Shown here in pieces: positions 27,149-35,616 of a stretch of DNA of 64,000 nucleotides. The position numbers and the translations under genes are program-made. The first letter of the stretch is position 1, and each line of letters starts with the position of its first letter. Source of the DNA: Fundidesulfovibrio magnetotacticus (lineage in GTDB: Bacteria; Desulfobacterota; Desulfovibrionia; Desulfovibrionales; Desulfovibrionaceae); the NCBI RefSeq assembly GCF_013019105.1, contig NZ_BLTE01000003.1, forward strand, positions 227,330 through 291,329, given 5' to 3'. Under the pieces are notes generated by a model. That model had not been told where the DNA came from and made no database searches. It saw only the letters and a list, made by a program, of their open reading frames with translations.

Positions 27149-27915
27149 CAGATGGCCTCGTCGCCCAGGTAGGCTTTGATCACCGTGGGGTTGTTGCGGA
27201 TGTCCTCGGGGTTGCCCTCGGCGATGGTGGCGCCGAAGTCGATCACCTTGATCCATTTGCACAGGCTCATGACCACGGTCATCTGGTGTTCGATCATCCA
27301 GATGGCCAGGTCAAACTCCTTGTAGATCCATTCGATCAGGCGGATGAGCTCCACCACGTCGGAGGAGGGCAGGCCCGCGGCGGGCTCGTCCAGGAGCAGG
27401 AGCTTGGGCTTGGTGGAGAGGGCGCGCGCGATCTCCACCTTGCGCTGGGTGCCGTAGGAGAGGTTGGGGGGGAACTCGTTGGCCAGGTCCTTCATGCCCA
27501 TGAATTCCAGCAGCTCCATGGCGGTGCGCTCGATGGCGGCTTCGCGGTCGGCGTAGCGCTTCGTGCGCAGGATGGAGTCGGCCAGGGAGTAGCCCAGGCG
27601 GGAGTGCTGGCTCACGCGGATGTTGTCGAGCACGGTCATGTCGTTCCAGAGGCGGATGTTCTGGAAGGTGCGGGCCACGCCCAGGCTGGTCACCTGGTGG
27701 GGCTTCATGCCCCGGGTGTTCACGCCGTTGATCGTTATGGAACCCGACGAGGGCTGGTAGAAGCCGCTGACCAGGTTGAACACGGTGGTCTTGCCCGCTC
27801 CGTTGGGTCCGATGAGGGCGTTCAATTCCCGGCCTTCAAGGCGCACCGAGAAGTCGTTGACCGCGATGAGCCCGCCGAAGCGCTGGGTGAGATCGGTGAT
27901 TTCGAGCAGGGCCAT
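27148..27915 (-). CDS. livG: Branched-chain amino acid ABC transporter ATPase LivG
   Basis: A 255-residue ATPase with Walker A GPNGAGKTTVFNLVSGFY, the LivG-typical GVARTFQNIRLWNDMTVLDN Q-loop region, signature NLSYGTQRKVEIARAL and Walker B LLLDEPAAGLP. The H-loop is MIEHQM. Its ATG is 2 nt after the livM stop, and its stop overlaps livF. It pairs with LivF on the cytoplasmic side of the LivHM channel. Confidence 0.96.
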
Positions 27916-27917
27916 GG

Positions 27918-28934
27918 CTATTTGAACCTGTAGTAGCGCTTGAGTTTGGGGAAGATGTCCGAGAGCTCGCGGTTGCCCATGATGCCTTCGGGCCGGAACT
28001 GCATGAGCAGGATGAGCAGCAGGGGGATGGCCACCCATTTGAGCTGCTCCAGGGGCTTGAGGAATTCGAGCATCACCGCGAAGACGATGGCCGAGAGCAC
28101 CGACCCCGTGAGCGAGCCCATGCCGCCCAGGTAGACCATCACCAGACACTCGGTGGAGCGCAGGATGGTGAAGGAGGCCGGGTTCACGAAGCTCACCATG
28201 TAGGCGAAGAGCCCGCCCGCCAGGCCCGCGAGCCCGGAGGAGAGCATGAAGGCGATGAGCTTCATCTTGTTGGTGTTCACGCTCATGATCTCGGCGGCCA
28301 CCTCGTCCTGGTGGATGGCCATCACGCCCTTGCCGAGCGTGGAGTAGACGAAGCGGCGCAGAATCCAGATGGTGAACACCACGCCCAGGAAGATCCACAC
28401 GAGCATCCAGGGGAGCTTGGCCACGGCGTCCATGCCCTGGACGATCTTGCCCATGCCCATGAATCCCCGTGGGCCGCCCACGGCCTCAACGTTTTCGATG
28501 GCGCTCTTGATGATGTAGCCCGCCGCCAGGGTGATCACGGCCAGGTAGTCGCCGCGCGTCTTGAAGGAGGGGATGGCCACCACGAGCCCGGCCAGGGCGG
28601 CGGCCACGAAGCCAGCCGCAAGGACGATCGGGAAGGCCCATGGGCTCCATGCCATGGAGAGCAGCGGCTGGCCGAACACCTGGTCCGGCACGAAGAGGAA
28701 CACGCCCAGGATGGAGGAGGCGTAGGCCCCCACGGCCATGAACCCGGCGTGGCCGCAGCTGAACTCGCCCATGTAGCCGTTGACGAGGTTCAGGCTGGCC
28801 GAAAGGATGATGAAGATGCCCATGCTGCACAGAAAGGTGATGGCGTACTGGCCCAGAATGCCCATCTTGGCGGCGGCCACGGCCATCAGCAGCAGGGCTG
28901 CCAGGAGAGCCGGAACGGTGAGTGACTTGCCCAT
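27918..28934 (-). CDS. livM: Branched-chain amino acid ABC transporter permease LivM
   Basis: A 338-residue permease with eight to nine hydrophobic segments. Conserved features are SASLNLVNGYMGEFSCGHAGFMAVGAYASS, and LAVITLAAGYIIKSAIENVEAVGGPRGF, followed by the coupling loop GKGVMAIHQDEVAAEIMSVNTNKMKLIAF that contacts the ATPases. The length agrees with LivM. It lies 3 nt downstream of livH and 2 nt upstream of livG. Confidence 0.95.
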   Translation of the reverse strand: MGKSLTVPALLAALLLMAVAAAKMGILGQYAITFLCSMGIFIILSASLNLVNGYMGEFSCGHAGFMAVGAYASSILGVFLFVPDQVFGQPLLSMAWSPWAFPIVLAAGFVAAALAGLVVAIPSFKTRGDYLAVITLAAGYIIKSAIENVEAVGGPRGFMGMGKIVQGMDAVAKLPWMLVWIFLGVVFTIWILRRFVYSTLGKGVMAIHQDEVAAEIMSVNTNKMKLIAFMLSSGLAGLAGGLFAYMVSFVNPASFTILRSTECLVMVYLGGMGSLTGSVLSAIVFAVMLEFLKPLEQLKWVAIPLLLILLMQFRPEGIMGNRELSDIFPKLKRYYRFK

Positions 28935-28937
28935 GGC

Positions 28938-30062
28938 TTAAATCTTCGTGGTTTTGGGCTTGCCGAAAAGCCCCGTTGGCTTCCAGGTGAGGATGCCCAG
29001 AAGGATGGTGAAGCTGATCAGGTCGCGCAGTTCGGAGCTGAAGGTGGCGGCCACGGTCACTTCCAGGAAGGCCAGGAGGAAACCGCCCACGAAGGCGCCC
29101 CGGATGTCGCCGATGCCGCCCACCACGGCGGCCACGAAGGCCTTCCAGCCCACCAGCGCGCCCATGAAGGGGTCCAGCACGGGGAAGTTCATGGCGTAGA
29201 ACATGCCCGCGAGGCCGGCCATGGAGGAGCCCAGGAAGAAGGTGAAGATGATCACCGCGTCCAGGGGGATGCCCATGAGGGGCACGGCGAATTTGTCGTA
29301 GGACACGGCGCGCATGGCCATGCCGAGCTTGGTGCGCGTGACGATCCACTGGAGCAGGGCGAACACCAGGAAGCTCACGGCGATGCCCGAGAGCTTGGTG
29401 ATGGTGATCTTGGCCCCCAGCACGTCGAACACGGTGCGCGGCAGGAGCGTGGGGAAGGAGAGGCGGCTCGTGCCCAACAGCGACAGGTTGCCGTATTCCA
29501 GGATGATGCCCATCATCAGGGCCGTGATGACCACGTAGAGGCGGTTGGCCCCCTTGAGGCGCAGGGGCTTGTAGGCCACGCGCTCGATGAACACGCCCAC
29601 CACGGAGGTGAGCACCATGGTCAGGGGGATGGTCACGGCGAAGACCACCAGCTTGTCCGTGCCCGAGGCGATGGAGACGCTCTGGCCGAAGTAGAAGACG
29701 GCGGCCGAGAACACCACGAACACGCCGCCGACCACGGCGGGGTAGTTCACGTTGAGGGCCTGGCCGTGACTTCGCTTCCTGCCCAGCCACCAGGCCATGG
29801 CGAAGGTGGGCAGCAGGGCGAAGAAGCCCGCGAAGGCCAGCTTCACCGCAACGGGCGAGGCGGGCGGGATGAGCGCGTGCTGGCCCATGAGGAAGGTGGC
29901 GGCAAAGAAGGCGATGTAGGCCCCCACCATGAAGATGTCGCCGTGCGCGAAGTTGATGAGCAGCAAAACGCCGTAGACCAGGCAGTAGCCCAGGGCGATG
30001 AGGGAGTAGTAGCTCCCCAGCTGCAAGGCGTTGAGCGCCTGTTGGATGACGGTGTCGAGCAT
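28938..30062 (-). CDS. livH: Branched-chain amino acid ABC transporter permease LivH
   Basis: A 374-residue permease, longer than the usual 300 because of inserts after the first helices (about 55-120). The N-terminal NALQLGSYYSLIALGYCLVYGVLLLINFAHGDIFMVGAY is the LivH signature, and RAVSYDKFAVPLMGIPLDAVIIFTFFLGSSMAGLAG is the coupling loop. CGGGA lies 7-8 nt before the ATG. A strong hairpin separates it from the binding protein gene, which likely keeps permease amounts lower than binding protein. Confidence 0.94.
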   Translation of the reverse strand: MLDTVIQQALNALQLGSYYSLIALGYCLVYGVLLLINFAHGDIFMVGAYIAFFAATFLMGQHALIPPASPVAVKLAFAGFFALLPTFAMAWWLGRKRSHGQALNVNYPAVVGGVFVVFSAAVFYFGQSVSIASGTDKLVVFAVTIPLTMVLTSVVGVFIERVAYKPLRLKGANRLYVVITALMMGIILEYGNLSLLGTSRLSFPTLLPRTVFDVLGAKITITKLSGIAVSFLVFALLQWIVTRTKLGMAMRAVSYDKFAVPLMGIPLDAVIIFTFFLGSSMAGLAGMFYAMNFPVLDPFMGALVGWKAFVAAVVGGIGDIRGAFVGGFLLAFLEVTVAATFSSELRDLISFTILLGILTWKPTGLFGKPKTTKI

Positions 30063-30109
30063 GTTGGTCCCGAGGCTGACGGATTAAGGGCCGCTGGAAG
30101 GGAACGTCG

Positions 30110-30140
30110 GGGGCGCGGGCGTGCAGCACGCCCGCGCCCC
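30110..30140 (-). terminator. Intercistronic hairpin between livK and livH
   Basis: Perfect 14 bp arms (ggggcgcgggcgtg and its complement) with a 3 nt loop. There is no T tract on the minus strand, so it is more likely an mRNA-stabilising or partial attenuation hairpin that raises livK over the permease genes, as is common after binding-protein genes. Confidence 0.7.
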
Positions 30141-30154
30141 ATGGGGTCGATCGG

Positions 30155-31318
30155 TTACGGGCAGACGGACTCGTGGAAGGAGAACTCGCCCTTGTCGGTG
30201 ATCTTGACGATCACGGCGCACTTGACCGGGTCGCCGGTCTTGCCGTCGTAGCTCATCTTGCCGGTGATGCCATCGTAGCCGCGCATGGAGGCCATGGCGT
30301 CACGCAGGGCGGTGCGGTCCTTGGCCAGGTCGCCGGAGGGGGCGCCCATCTTCTGGACGGCGGCCAGCACCATGCCGGTGGCGTCCCAGGTGAGGGCGGC
30401 CACGTCGTCGGGCACCTGCTTGAACTTGCCGGTGAAGGCGTCGATGAACTCCTTGGTCGCGCCCTTGGCGCCGGCAGCGGCGTAGTGGGTCACGAAGTAC
30501 TGGCCCTTGCAGTCGTCGCCGCAGAGGTTCATGAGTTCGGCGGAGCCCCAGGAGTCGGAGCCCAGGATGGGGCCCTTGAAGCCCAGGTCGCGGGCCTGCT
30601 TCACGATCAGGCCCACTTCGTTGTAGTACTGGGGCACGAAGAGCATGTCGGGGTTGGCCTTGATGATCTTGGTCAGCTGGGCGGAGAAGTCCACGTCCTT
30701 GGTGGTGAAGGTCTCGTAGGCCACCACGGAGCCGGCGCCGTTGGTCTTCTCGAAGTCCTTCTTGAAGAACTCGGAGATGCCTTTGCAGTAGTCCTGGTCC
30801 ACGGCGTAGAGCACGGCGGCCTTCTTGGCCTTGAGCTGCTCGGCGGCGAACTTGGCGGCCACGGGGCCCTGGAAGTCGTCGAGGAAGCAGGCGCGGAACA
30901 CGTAGGGGCGGTCAAGGGTGGTCTTGGGGTTGGTGGACCAGCCCGAGATCATGACGGTCTTGTTGTTGTTGGCCACTTCGGCGGCGGGGATGGCGCGGCC
31001 GGAGCCCTGGGGGCCGACCATGGCCAGCACTTTCTCGCCCTCGATGAGCTTCAGCGCGGCGTTCACGGCGGATTCGGGCTTGGCCTCGTTGTCCACGTAG
31101 ACGAATTCGAGCTGGTACTTTTTCCCGCCCACGTCCAGGCCGCCGGCGCCGTTGATCTTTTCCTTGAGCATCTCGGCGGCGTTCTTGCTCATCTCGCCCA
31201 CTTTGGGGATGTCGCCCGTGAGCGGGATGTTGAAGCCGATTTTAATGGTGTCGGCGCCGAATGCGGCCGCCGGGAAGGCGAAGGCCGCGACCAGCAAGGC
31301 AACGAGGAATTTTTTCAT
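30155..31318 (-). CDS. livK: Branched-chain amino acid ABC transporter substrate-binding protein
   Basis: A 387-residue periplasmic binding protein. The signal peptide (residues 1-22, MKKFLVALLVAAFAFPAAAFGA) is followed by TIKIGFNIPLTGDIPKVGEMSKNAAEMLKEKINGAGG, the standard start of the Leu/Ile/Val-binding family, and later VGPQGSGRAIPAAEVANN. Cysteines near the end (LCGDDCKGQ, VCP) may form disulfides. AGGAG lies 7 nt before the ATG at 31318. It is the first gene of the liv operon and delivers branched-chain amino acids to LivHM. Confidence 0.95.
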   Translation of the reverse strand: MKKFLVALLVAAFAFPAAAFGADTIKIGFNIPLTGDIPKVGEMSKNAAEMLKEKINGAGGLDVGGKKYQLEFVYVDNEAKPESAVNAALKLIEGEKVLAMVGPQGSGRAIPAAEVANNNKTVMISGWSTNPKTTLDRPYVFRACFLDDFQGPVAAKFAAEQLKAKKAAVLYAVDQDYCKGISEFFKKDFEKTNGAGSVVAYETFTTKDVDFSAQLTKIIKANPDMLFVPQYYNEVGLIVKQARDLGFKGPILGSDSWGSAELMNLCGDDCKGQYFVTHYAAAGAKGATKEFIDAFTGKFKQVPDDVAALTWDATGMVLAAVQKMGAPSGDLAKDRTALRDAMASMRGYDGITGKMSYDGKTGDPVKCAVIVKITDKGEFSFHESVCP

Positions 31319-31706
31319 TGACCGCTCCTGTGGTTGGGTTGGGCGTGATTGCCCGCAATGAAGCCTCTCCACAAACGTCCGCCGCGATGCTGCGGCAGGC
31401 ATCTGATAGCGTAACCGGCAATGAAAAAAAAGTACAAAATTGCAAAAATATCGTTGTTCCGGCCAGAGGAACGCCAAAAACGTGCATCGTTTCGCTCAGC
31501 GGAACCGTGCCGGGCCGCACTGCGCCCGCGCCCGGAATTGTTGAAGATGCCCGGCGTGCCCACGAAACCTGAATCGAAGCAATGAGCTTGATTATCCTGG
31601 ATTTCACACCATTGCAACAGTCACTCCCCGTCTGGCTGCCGCCGTTGTCATTGGAGCGCGTTTTGGTTAGGTTTACGCCCCCGGTTCGACCAACAACGGA
31701 GGCCAC
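31319..31706. other. Divergent regulatory region between livK and gmhA
   Basis: 388 bp with no gene. On the minus side an AT-rich block (31420-31460) with long T runs precedes livK. On the plus side TTGTCA (31645-31650) and TAGGTT (31668-31673) with a 17 nt spacer form a plausible gmhA promoter, 33 bp before its ATG. No riboswitch or terminator was recognised. Confidence 0.45.
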
Positions 31707-32324
31707 ATGTCCACCGACGCCCTCGAGATCGTCCACGAGCACGCACGGGAAGGCGCTCAGTTGCGCGAACGTTTCTTTCGCGAGAACGGACAGGCCGTGG
31801 TCGCCGCCGGGCGCACACTCGCCCTGTGCCTCGCCAAGGGCGGAAAAATCCTCTTCTGCGGCAACGGCGGCTCCGCGGCCGACGCCCAGCACCTGGCCGC
31901 CGAGTTCGTCAACCGCTTCCAGCTCGAACGCCCGCCGCTCCCCGCCCTGGCCTTGACCACCGACACCTCCGTCCTTACAGCCATCGGCAACGACTACGGC
32001 TTCGACCAGGTCTTCTCCAAGCAGGTGCAGGCCCTCGGACGCCCCGGCGACGTGCTCGTGGGCATCTCCACCTCGGGCAACAGCCCCAACGTGGTGGCCG
32101 CCATGCGCCTCGCCAGGGAAAAAGGGCTGACCACCATCGGCATGGCAGGAAAAAACGGCGAGATCGTCCAGTTCAGCGACCTGGCGCTCCTGGTGCCCCA
32201 CGGCGTCACCGCCATGGTCCAGGAGATCCACATCGCCTGCGGGCACCTGCTCTGCAAGCTGGCCGACCACTACCTCTTCGAGGCCGTCATGGAACTCAAG
32301 CCATATCTCGACGCCGCGCCCTGA
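31707..32324 (+). CDS. gmhA: Sedoheptulose 7-phosphate isomerase GmhA
   Basis: A 205-residue SIS-domain isomerase that makes D-glycero-D-manno-heptose 7-phosphate, the first step of the heptose supply for lipopolysaccharide. Family signatures are GGKILFCGNGGSAADAQHLAAEFVNRF, LTTDTSVLTAIGNDYGFDQVFSKQV, GISTSGNSPNVVAAM and HIACGHLLCKLAD (metal/catalytic His and Glu region). GGAGG precedes the ATG. It leads a three-gene unit gmhA-fmdB-hemC and agrees with other envelope glycan genes in the window. Confidence 0.95.
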   Translation: MSTDALEIVHEHAREGAQLRERFFRENGQAVVAAGRTLALCLAKGGKILFCGNGGSAADAQHLAAEFVNRFQLERPPLPALALTTDTSVLTAIGNDYGFDQVFSKQVQALGRPGDVLVGISTSGNSPNVVAAMRLAREKGLTTIGMAGKNGEIVQFSDLALLVPHGVTAMVQEIHIACGHLLCKLADHYLFEAVMELKPYLDAAP

Positions 32325-32350
32325 AAGCGCGGCCCCAAGGAGCTCACCCA

Positions 32351-32593
32351 ATGCCCATCTACGAATACCGCTGCAACCAGTGCGGCGCGGACTTCGAGGA
32401 ACTCGTCTTCGGAGACGCCAAGCCCCCCTGCCCCCAGTGCGGCTCCCAGGACACCGGCAAGCTCATGAGCGCCTGCCGTCACACCGCCGGACACAACCCA
32501 GGCGGCTACCAGGGGTCCACCGTTCCCGCCTCCGTCCCCAGGAGCGGAGGCTGCGCCGGATGCTCCGGCGGGAGCTGCTCAACGTGCAAATGA
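32351..32593 (+). CDS. FmdB-type zinc ribbon protein
   Basis: An 80-residue protein with the FmdB zinc-ribbon start MPIYEYRCNQCGADFEELVF and CPQCGSQDTGKLMS, giving two CxxC knuckles that bind one zinc. The tail carries extra cysteines (CAGCSGGSCSTCK), common in these proteins. The function of the family is unresolved (regulator or metal-protein assembly). AAGGAG lies 8 nt before the ATG; the stop overlaps the hemC start (ATGA). Confidence 0.92.
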   Translation: MPIYEYRCNQCGADFEELVFGDAKPPCPQCGSQDTGKLMSACRHTAGHNPGGYQGSTVPASVPRSGGCAGCSGGSCSTCK

Positions 32594-33519
32594 GCCTCAC
32601 CATCGCCACCCGCGGCTCCAAGCTGGCCCTCTGGCAGGCCCACCACATCAAGGGACTCCTCGAAGCCCGCCACCCGGGCCTGGGCGTCCAGCTGCTCATC
32701 CTCAAGACCCAGGGCGACAAGATCCTCGACGTGCCCCTGGCCAAGGTGGGCGGCAAGGGCCTCTTCGTGAAGGAGATCGAGGAAGCCCTGGCCGACGGAC
32801 GCGCCGACCTCGCCGTGCACTCCATGAAGGACGTGCCCGTGGAACGCCGCCCGGGCCTGGTCCTCGGCCCCATCCCCCGGCGCGAAGACCTGGCCGACGC
32901 CCTGCTCGCCACGCAGTACCCCTCCCTCGAAGCGCTCCCCCGGCGCGCCGTGGTGGGCACCTCCAGCCTGCGCCGCCAGGCCCAGCTCCTGGCGCTGCGC
33001 CCGGACCTGGAGATACGCATGCTGCGCGGCAACCTCGACACCCGCGTGGGCAAGCTCCTCGACGGCCAGTTCGACGCCATCGTCGTGGCCGCCGCAGGTC
33101 TCAACCGCCTGGGACTCACCGCGCCCCACAACGTCCGCCTCGGCCCCCCGGACTTCCTCCCCGCCGTGGCCCAGGGGGCCCTCGGGCTTGAATTCCGCGC
33201 CGACGACGCCAAGACCCGCGACCTCACCGCCTTCCTCGACCACCCCGACACCCGCGACGCCGTGGACGCCGAACGCGCCTTCCTCGCACGCCTCGAAGGC
33301 GGCTGCCAGGTGCCCATAGCCGCCCACGGACGCCTCGAGGGCGACCAGGTGGCGCTCACCGGACTCGTAGCGGACCCCGACGGCAAACGCCCCGTGCGCG
33401 CGGAACGCCGCGCGCCCCGCGGGCAGGCCATGGAACTGGGACGCCTCGTGGCCGAAGACGTGCTGGCCCAAGGAGGAGGCGACATCCTCCGTGCCGTCTA
33501 CGGACAAGGCAAAGCCTAG
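32590..33519 (+). CDS. hemC: Porphobilinogen deaminase (hydroxymethylbilane synthase)
   Basis: A 309-residue enzyme that links four porphobilinogens into hydroxymethylbilane for haem, sirohaem and cobalamin. Signatures are IATRGSKLALWQAHHI, KVGGKGLFVKEIEEALADGRADLAVHSMKDVP, VGTSSLRRQAQL and RGNLDTRVGKL. The dipyrromethane-cofactor cysteine is in EGGCQVPIAAHG (near residue 240). The start overlaps the fmdB stop by 4 bp, so they are coupled. It is the last gene before the inverted-repeat element. Sulfate reducers need sirohaem, which fits. Confidence 0.97.
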   Translation: MSLTIATRGSKLALWQAHHIKGLLEARHPGLGVQLLILKTQGDKILDVPLAKVGGKGLFVKEIEEALADGRADLAVHSMKDVPVERRPGLVLGPIPRREDLADALLATQYPSLEALPRRAVVGTSSLRRQAQLLALRPDLEIRMLRGNLDTRVGKLLDGQFDAIVVAAAGLNRLGLTAPHNVRLGPPDFLPAVAQGALGLEFRADDAKTRDLTAFLDHPDTRDAVDAERAFLARLEGGCQVPIAAHGRLEGDQVALTGLVADPDGKRPVRAERRAPRGQAMELGRLVAEDVLAQGGGDILRAVYGQGKA

Positions 33520-33558
33520 AATGCACGCGGCGGGGACGGCGGAGAGGAGGGGGGGAGC

Positions 33559-33958
33559 GCCTCCGGCGGGCAAAGAGGGCTCCGCCCTCTCTGCACTCTC
33601 CCGCCAGGGGGAGAGCCTCCCCCCGGACCCGGCGATTGCTTCGCGGGTTTCACCGGCCACGACTTCGGGTGCTGGTCCGTACGCGGCACGGCAGCAGACA
33701 CCCGCCGGGAACGCGCCTCAAGGCAGGCGCTTATCCCGGCGGACTGCCATCGCCGCAAGCGGCGATGCGCAAGGAATTTGTCTTCAGAAACCCAAAAGAG
33801 TTCTTGATCCAACCCCTTGCGCGAAGCGCCACGGCCCCCCGCGCGGGGATTCGCGGCTTTGCGCGAATTCCCGCGCGACAGGCAACGCATGCGCATCCGG
33901 TGAAGCCCGCGAAGCCGAAAGGGAGTGCAGAGGGCGTAGCCCTTTGCCCGCCGGAGGC
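33559..33958. repeat. 400 bp element with long terminal inverted repeats, copy 1
   Basis: The left end (33559-33656) reads gcctccggcgggcaaag...ctccgccctctctgcactc...gcttcgcgggtttcaccgg. The right end (33897-33958) is nearly its reverse complement (ccggtgaagcccgcgaagc...ggagtgcagagggcgtagccctttgcccgccggaggc). The arms themselves contain small hairpins such as aaagagggctccgccctct. The inside carries more stem-loops, for example catcgccg-caag-cggcgatg near 33750 and a 14 bp near-perfect stem at about 33841-33875. No open frame inside looks protein-like. A second copy lies at 63773. It fills most of the 513 bp between hemC and the next gene. Confidence 0.82.
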
Positions 33959-34032
33959 ATATTCTCCTTCCGTCCTTCCGCACCTCCTTTCGCCGTACTT
34001 CCCGCCCCTCTCCCTTCTGTCCGAGGCTTTTC

Positions 34033-35328
34033 GTGACCTCGCCTGATCGCCTTTGGACGCTGCTTTGGCGCGCCGCCACGGCGGGAACGTTGGGGCTGGT
34101 GGTGGCGATGGCGTTGCTGAGCGCTTTCGCGGCGCATCCCGACGAGAAGGATCACGTGGGCGCGGGGGAGTACTACATGCGGTACTGGGATCCTCCGGCG
34201 GTGGGCGACGAGCGTGCCAGGGGGGCCTACAGCAACTACGGGGTGTCGTACCTCAACCAGTTGGACGCGGTGTATTTCTTCGCGGGCAAGTTCGCGGTGC
34301 TGGCGCGGCCTCTGGTGGGGCAGGATCATGTTGCTCTGCGTCTGTTCAACGTGCTGCTGTTCGCGTTGCTGACGGCGATGGCATGGAGCGTGCCCGGGCG
34401 GTGGCGTCTGGCGTTGCTGCCTTTGTACCTGACGCCCCAGGCCTGGTACGTGTTCAGTTATTTCAACGGCGACGCGTTGCCGTTGGCGCTGAGCATGGGC
34501 GCCGTGTGGCTGTGCGCGGTGCGCCTGGCGTCCGGATCGGAGTCCGTGGGGCGCGGCTGGGTGTGGGGCATGGGGTTGCTGCTTGGACTTTTGACGGTCT
34601 CCAAGCAGAATTACTATGTGTATCTGGTGTTTTTCGTGGCGTTCTGGACCATGGCGGCGGGCGCGCGCAGGGGCTTGCCGGGGGTGGGCGGCCGGGAGGC
34701 GTGGCTGGCGCTGGGGCTGGCGGCGTTGATCTTCGGCGCGCGATACGGGGCGCACCTGATGGTGGCGGCGGCGCAGCCGCCGGACGCGCAGCACAGGCTG
34801 GCGGAGCAGATGGCCGCGCCGGAGTTCAAGCCTTCGGCGCAGGTGGACGGCAAGGGGTTCTGGGGGTCGCGGATGCGCTCCAAGGGCGTGACGCTGGCGG
34901 AGATGTTCACGGGCGAGTGGAAGTGGCACGTGTTCACGTTCCGCAGCGCGTTCGGCAAGTACGGGGCAATGGACGTGGAAGCGCCGCTCTTGTTCTACCG
35001 GTGGATCGGCCGCGCGGCGGCGGTGTTCGGGCTGGCCTACGCGGCGGCGCTGTTGCGGGCGGGGATGTGGGCGCGCGGGGCGTTCGCGCTGTGGTTTGCG
35101 TTCGCGCTGCTCACGGTGGGGCAGTCCTTGTGGCACTCGTGGAACAACGATTTCCAGTCGCAGGGGCGGTATCTGTTCCCGATTTTGCCCATGACGGGCT
35201 GCGTGCTGGCGCTGCTTGGCCCGGAACTGGGGCGCGGCCGGGCGTGGCTGTGGGGCCTGGGGGCGATCTTGTGGGTGATGTCCGCGTGGTCGTTCACGGC
35301 GGTGGGGCTGGCGCGGATACCGTGCTGA
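34033..35328 (+). CDS. Multispanning membrane protein, DUF2142/GT-C-like
   Basis: A 431-residue protein with about ten membrane helices. The first periplasmic loop has SAFAAHPDEKDHVGAGEYYMRYWDPP, similar to the acidic P-D-E-x-x-H loop of DUF2142 proteins and GT-C glycosyltransferases that use polyprenyl-linked sugars. A second long periplasmic loop (about 245-320) follows. The start is GTG with GAGG 6 nt before. It stands alone downstream of the inverted-repeat element. A role in glycan transfer to surface polymers is plausible; substrate unknown. Confidence 0.78.
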   Translation: MTSPDRLWTLLWRAATAGTLGLVVAMALLSAFAAHPDEKDHVGAGEYYMRYWDPPAVGDERARGAYSNYGVSYLNQLDAVYFFAGKFAVLARPLVGQDHVALRLFNVLLFALLTAMAWSVPGRWRLALLPLYLTPQAWYVFSYFNGDALPLALSMGAVWLCAVRLASGSESVGRGWVWGMGLLLGLLTVSKQNYYVYLVFFVAFWTMAAGARRGLPGVGGREAWLALGLAALIFGARYGAHLMVAAAQPPDAQHRLAEQMAAPEFKPSAQVDGKGFWGSRMRSKGVTLAEMFTGEWKWHVFTFRSAFGKYGAMDVEAPLLFYRWIGRAAAVFGLAYAAALLRAGMWARGAFALWFAFALLTVGQSLWHSWNNDFQSQGRYLFPILPMTGCVLALLGPELGRGRAWLWGLGAILWVMSAWSFTAVGLARIPC

Positions 35329-35335
35329 CCGGAGA

Positions 35336-35530
35336 CTAGACGATTTCGTTGATCACGTGGCCCACGAAGTTCTCGGTGATGGTGTGGATCACCTGGTCGG
35401 CGGGCGGTGTGGGGATGATGACGTGCCCGGGGTCGTGGGCCCAAAAATGCCCCGGCGGCTGCGCCACGATGGCGTCCGGCGAGTGGACCAGGCCGTCATA
35501 GCCTGCGAAGTGGACAAGGCCGTCGTTCAT
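35336..35530 (-). CDS. Small protein, 64 residues, unknown
   Basis: A 64-residue acidic, His-, Pro- and Val-rich protein beginning MNDGLVHFAGYDGLVHSPDA, which repeats the GLVH motif twice, and ending TITENFVGHVINEIV. No hydrophobic segment or known motif. CGGAG lies 6 nt before the ATG, and the frame ends 7 bp from the convergent membrane protein gene. Composition is protein-like rather than that of a shadow frame. Function unknown. Confidence 0.6.
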   Translation of the reverse strand: MNDGLVHFAGYDGLVHSPDAIVAQPPGHFWAHDPGHVIIPTPPADQVIHTITENFVGHVINEIV

Positions 35531-35553
35531 GACGGACTCCGGGAGAGAGCGCG

Positions 35554-35577
35554 GGGCGGCCGGGAAGGCCGCCCTTT
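35554..35577. terminator. GC hairpin downstream of cobT
   Basis: gggcggcc (35554-35561) pairs with ggccgccc (35567-35574) over a 5 nt loop, with TTT following on the plus strand only. For cobT (minus) there is no T tract, so it may be a weak terminator or a transcript-end hairpin. Confidence 0.45.
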
Positions 35578-35616
35578 GCTAACTTAATAACTCCGCTGGC
35601 CGGGTTTGTCGAGCGT

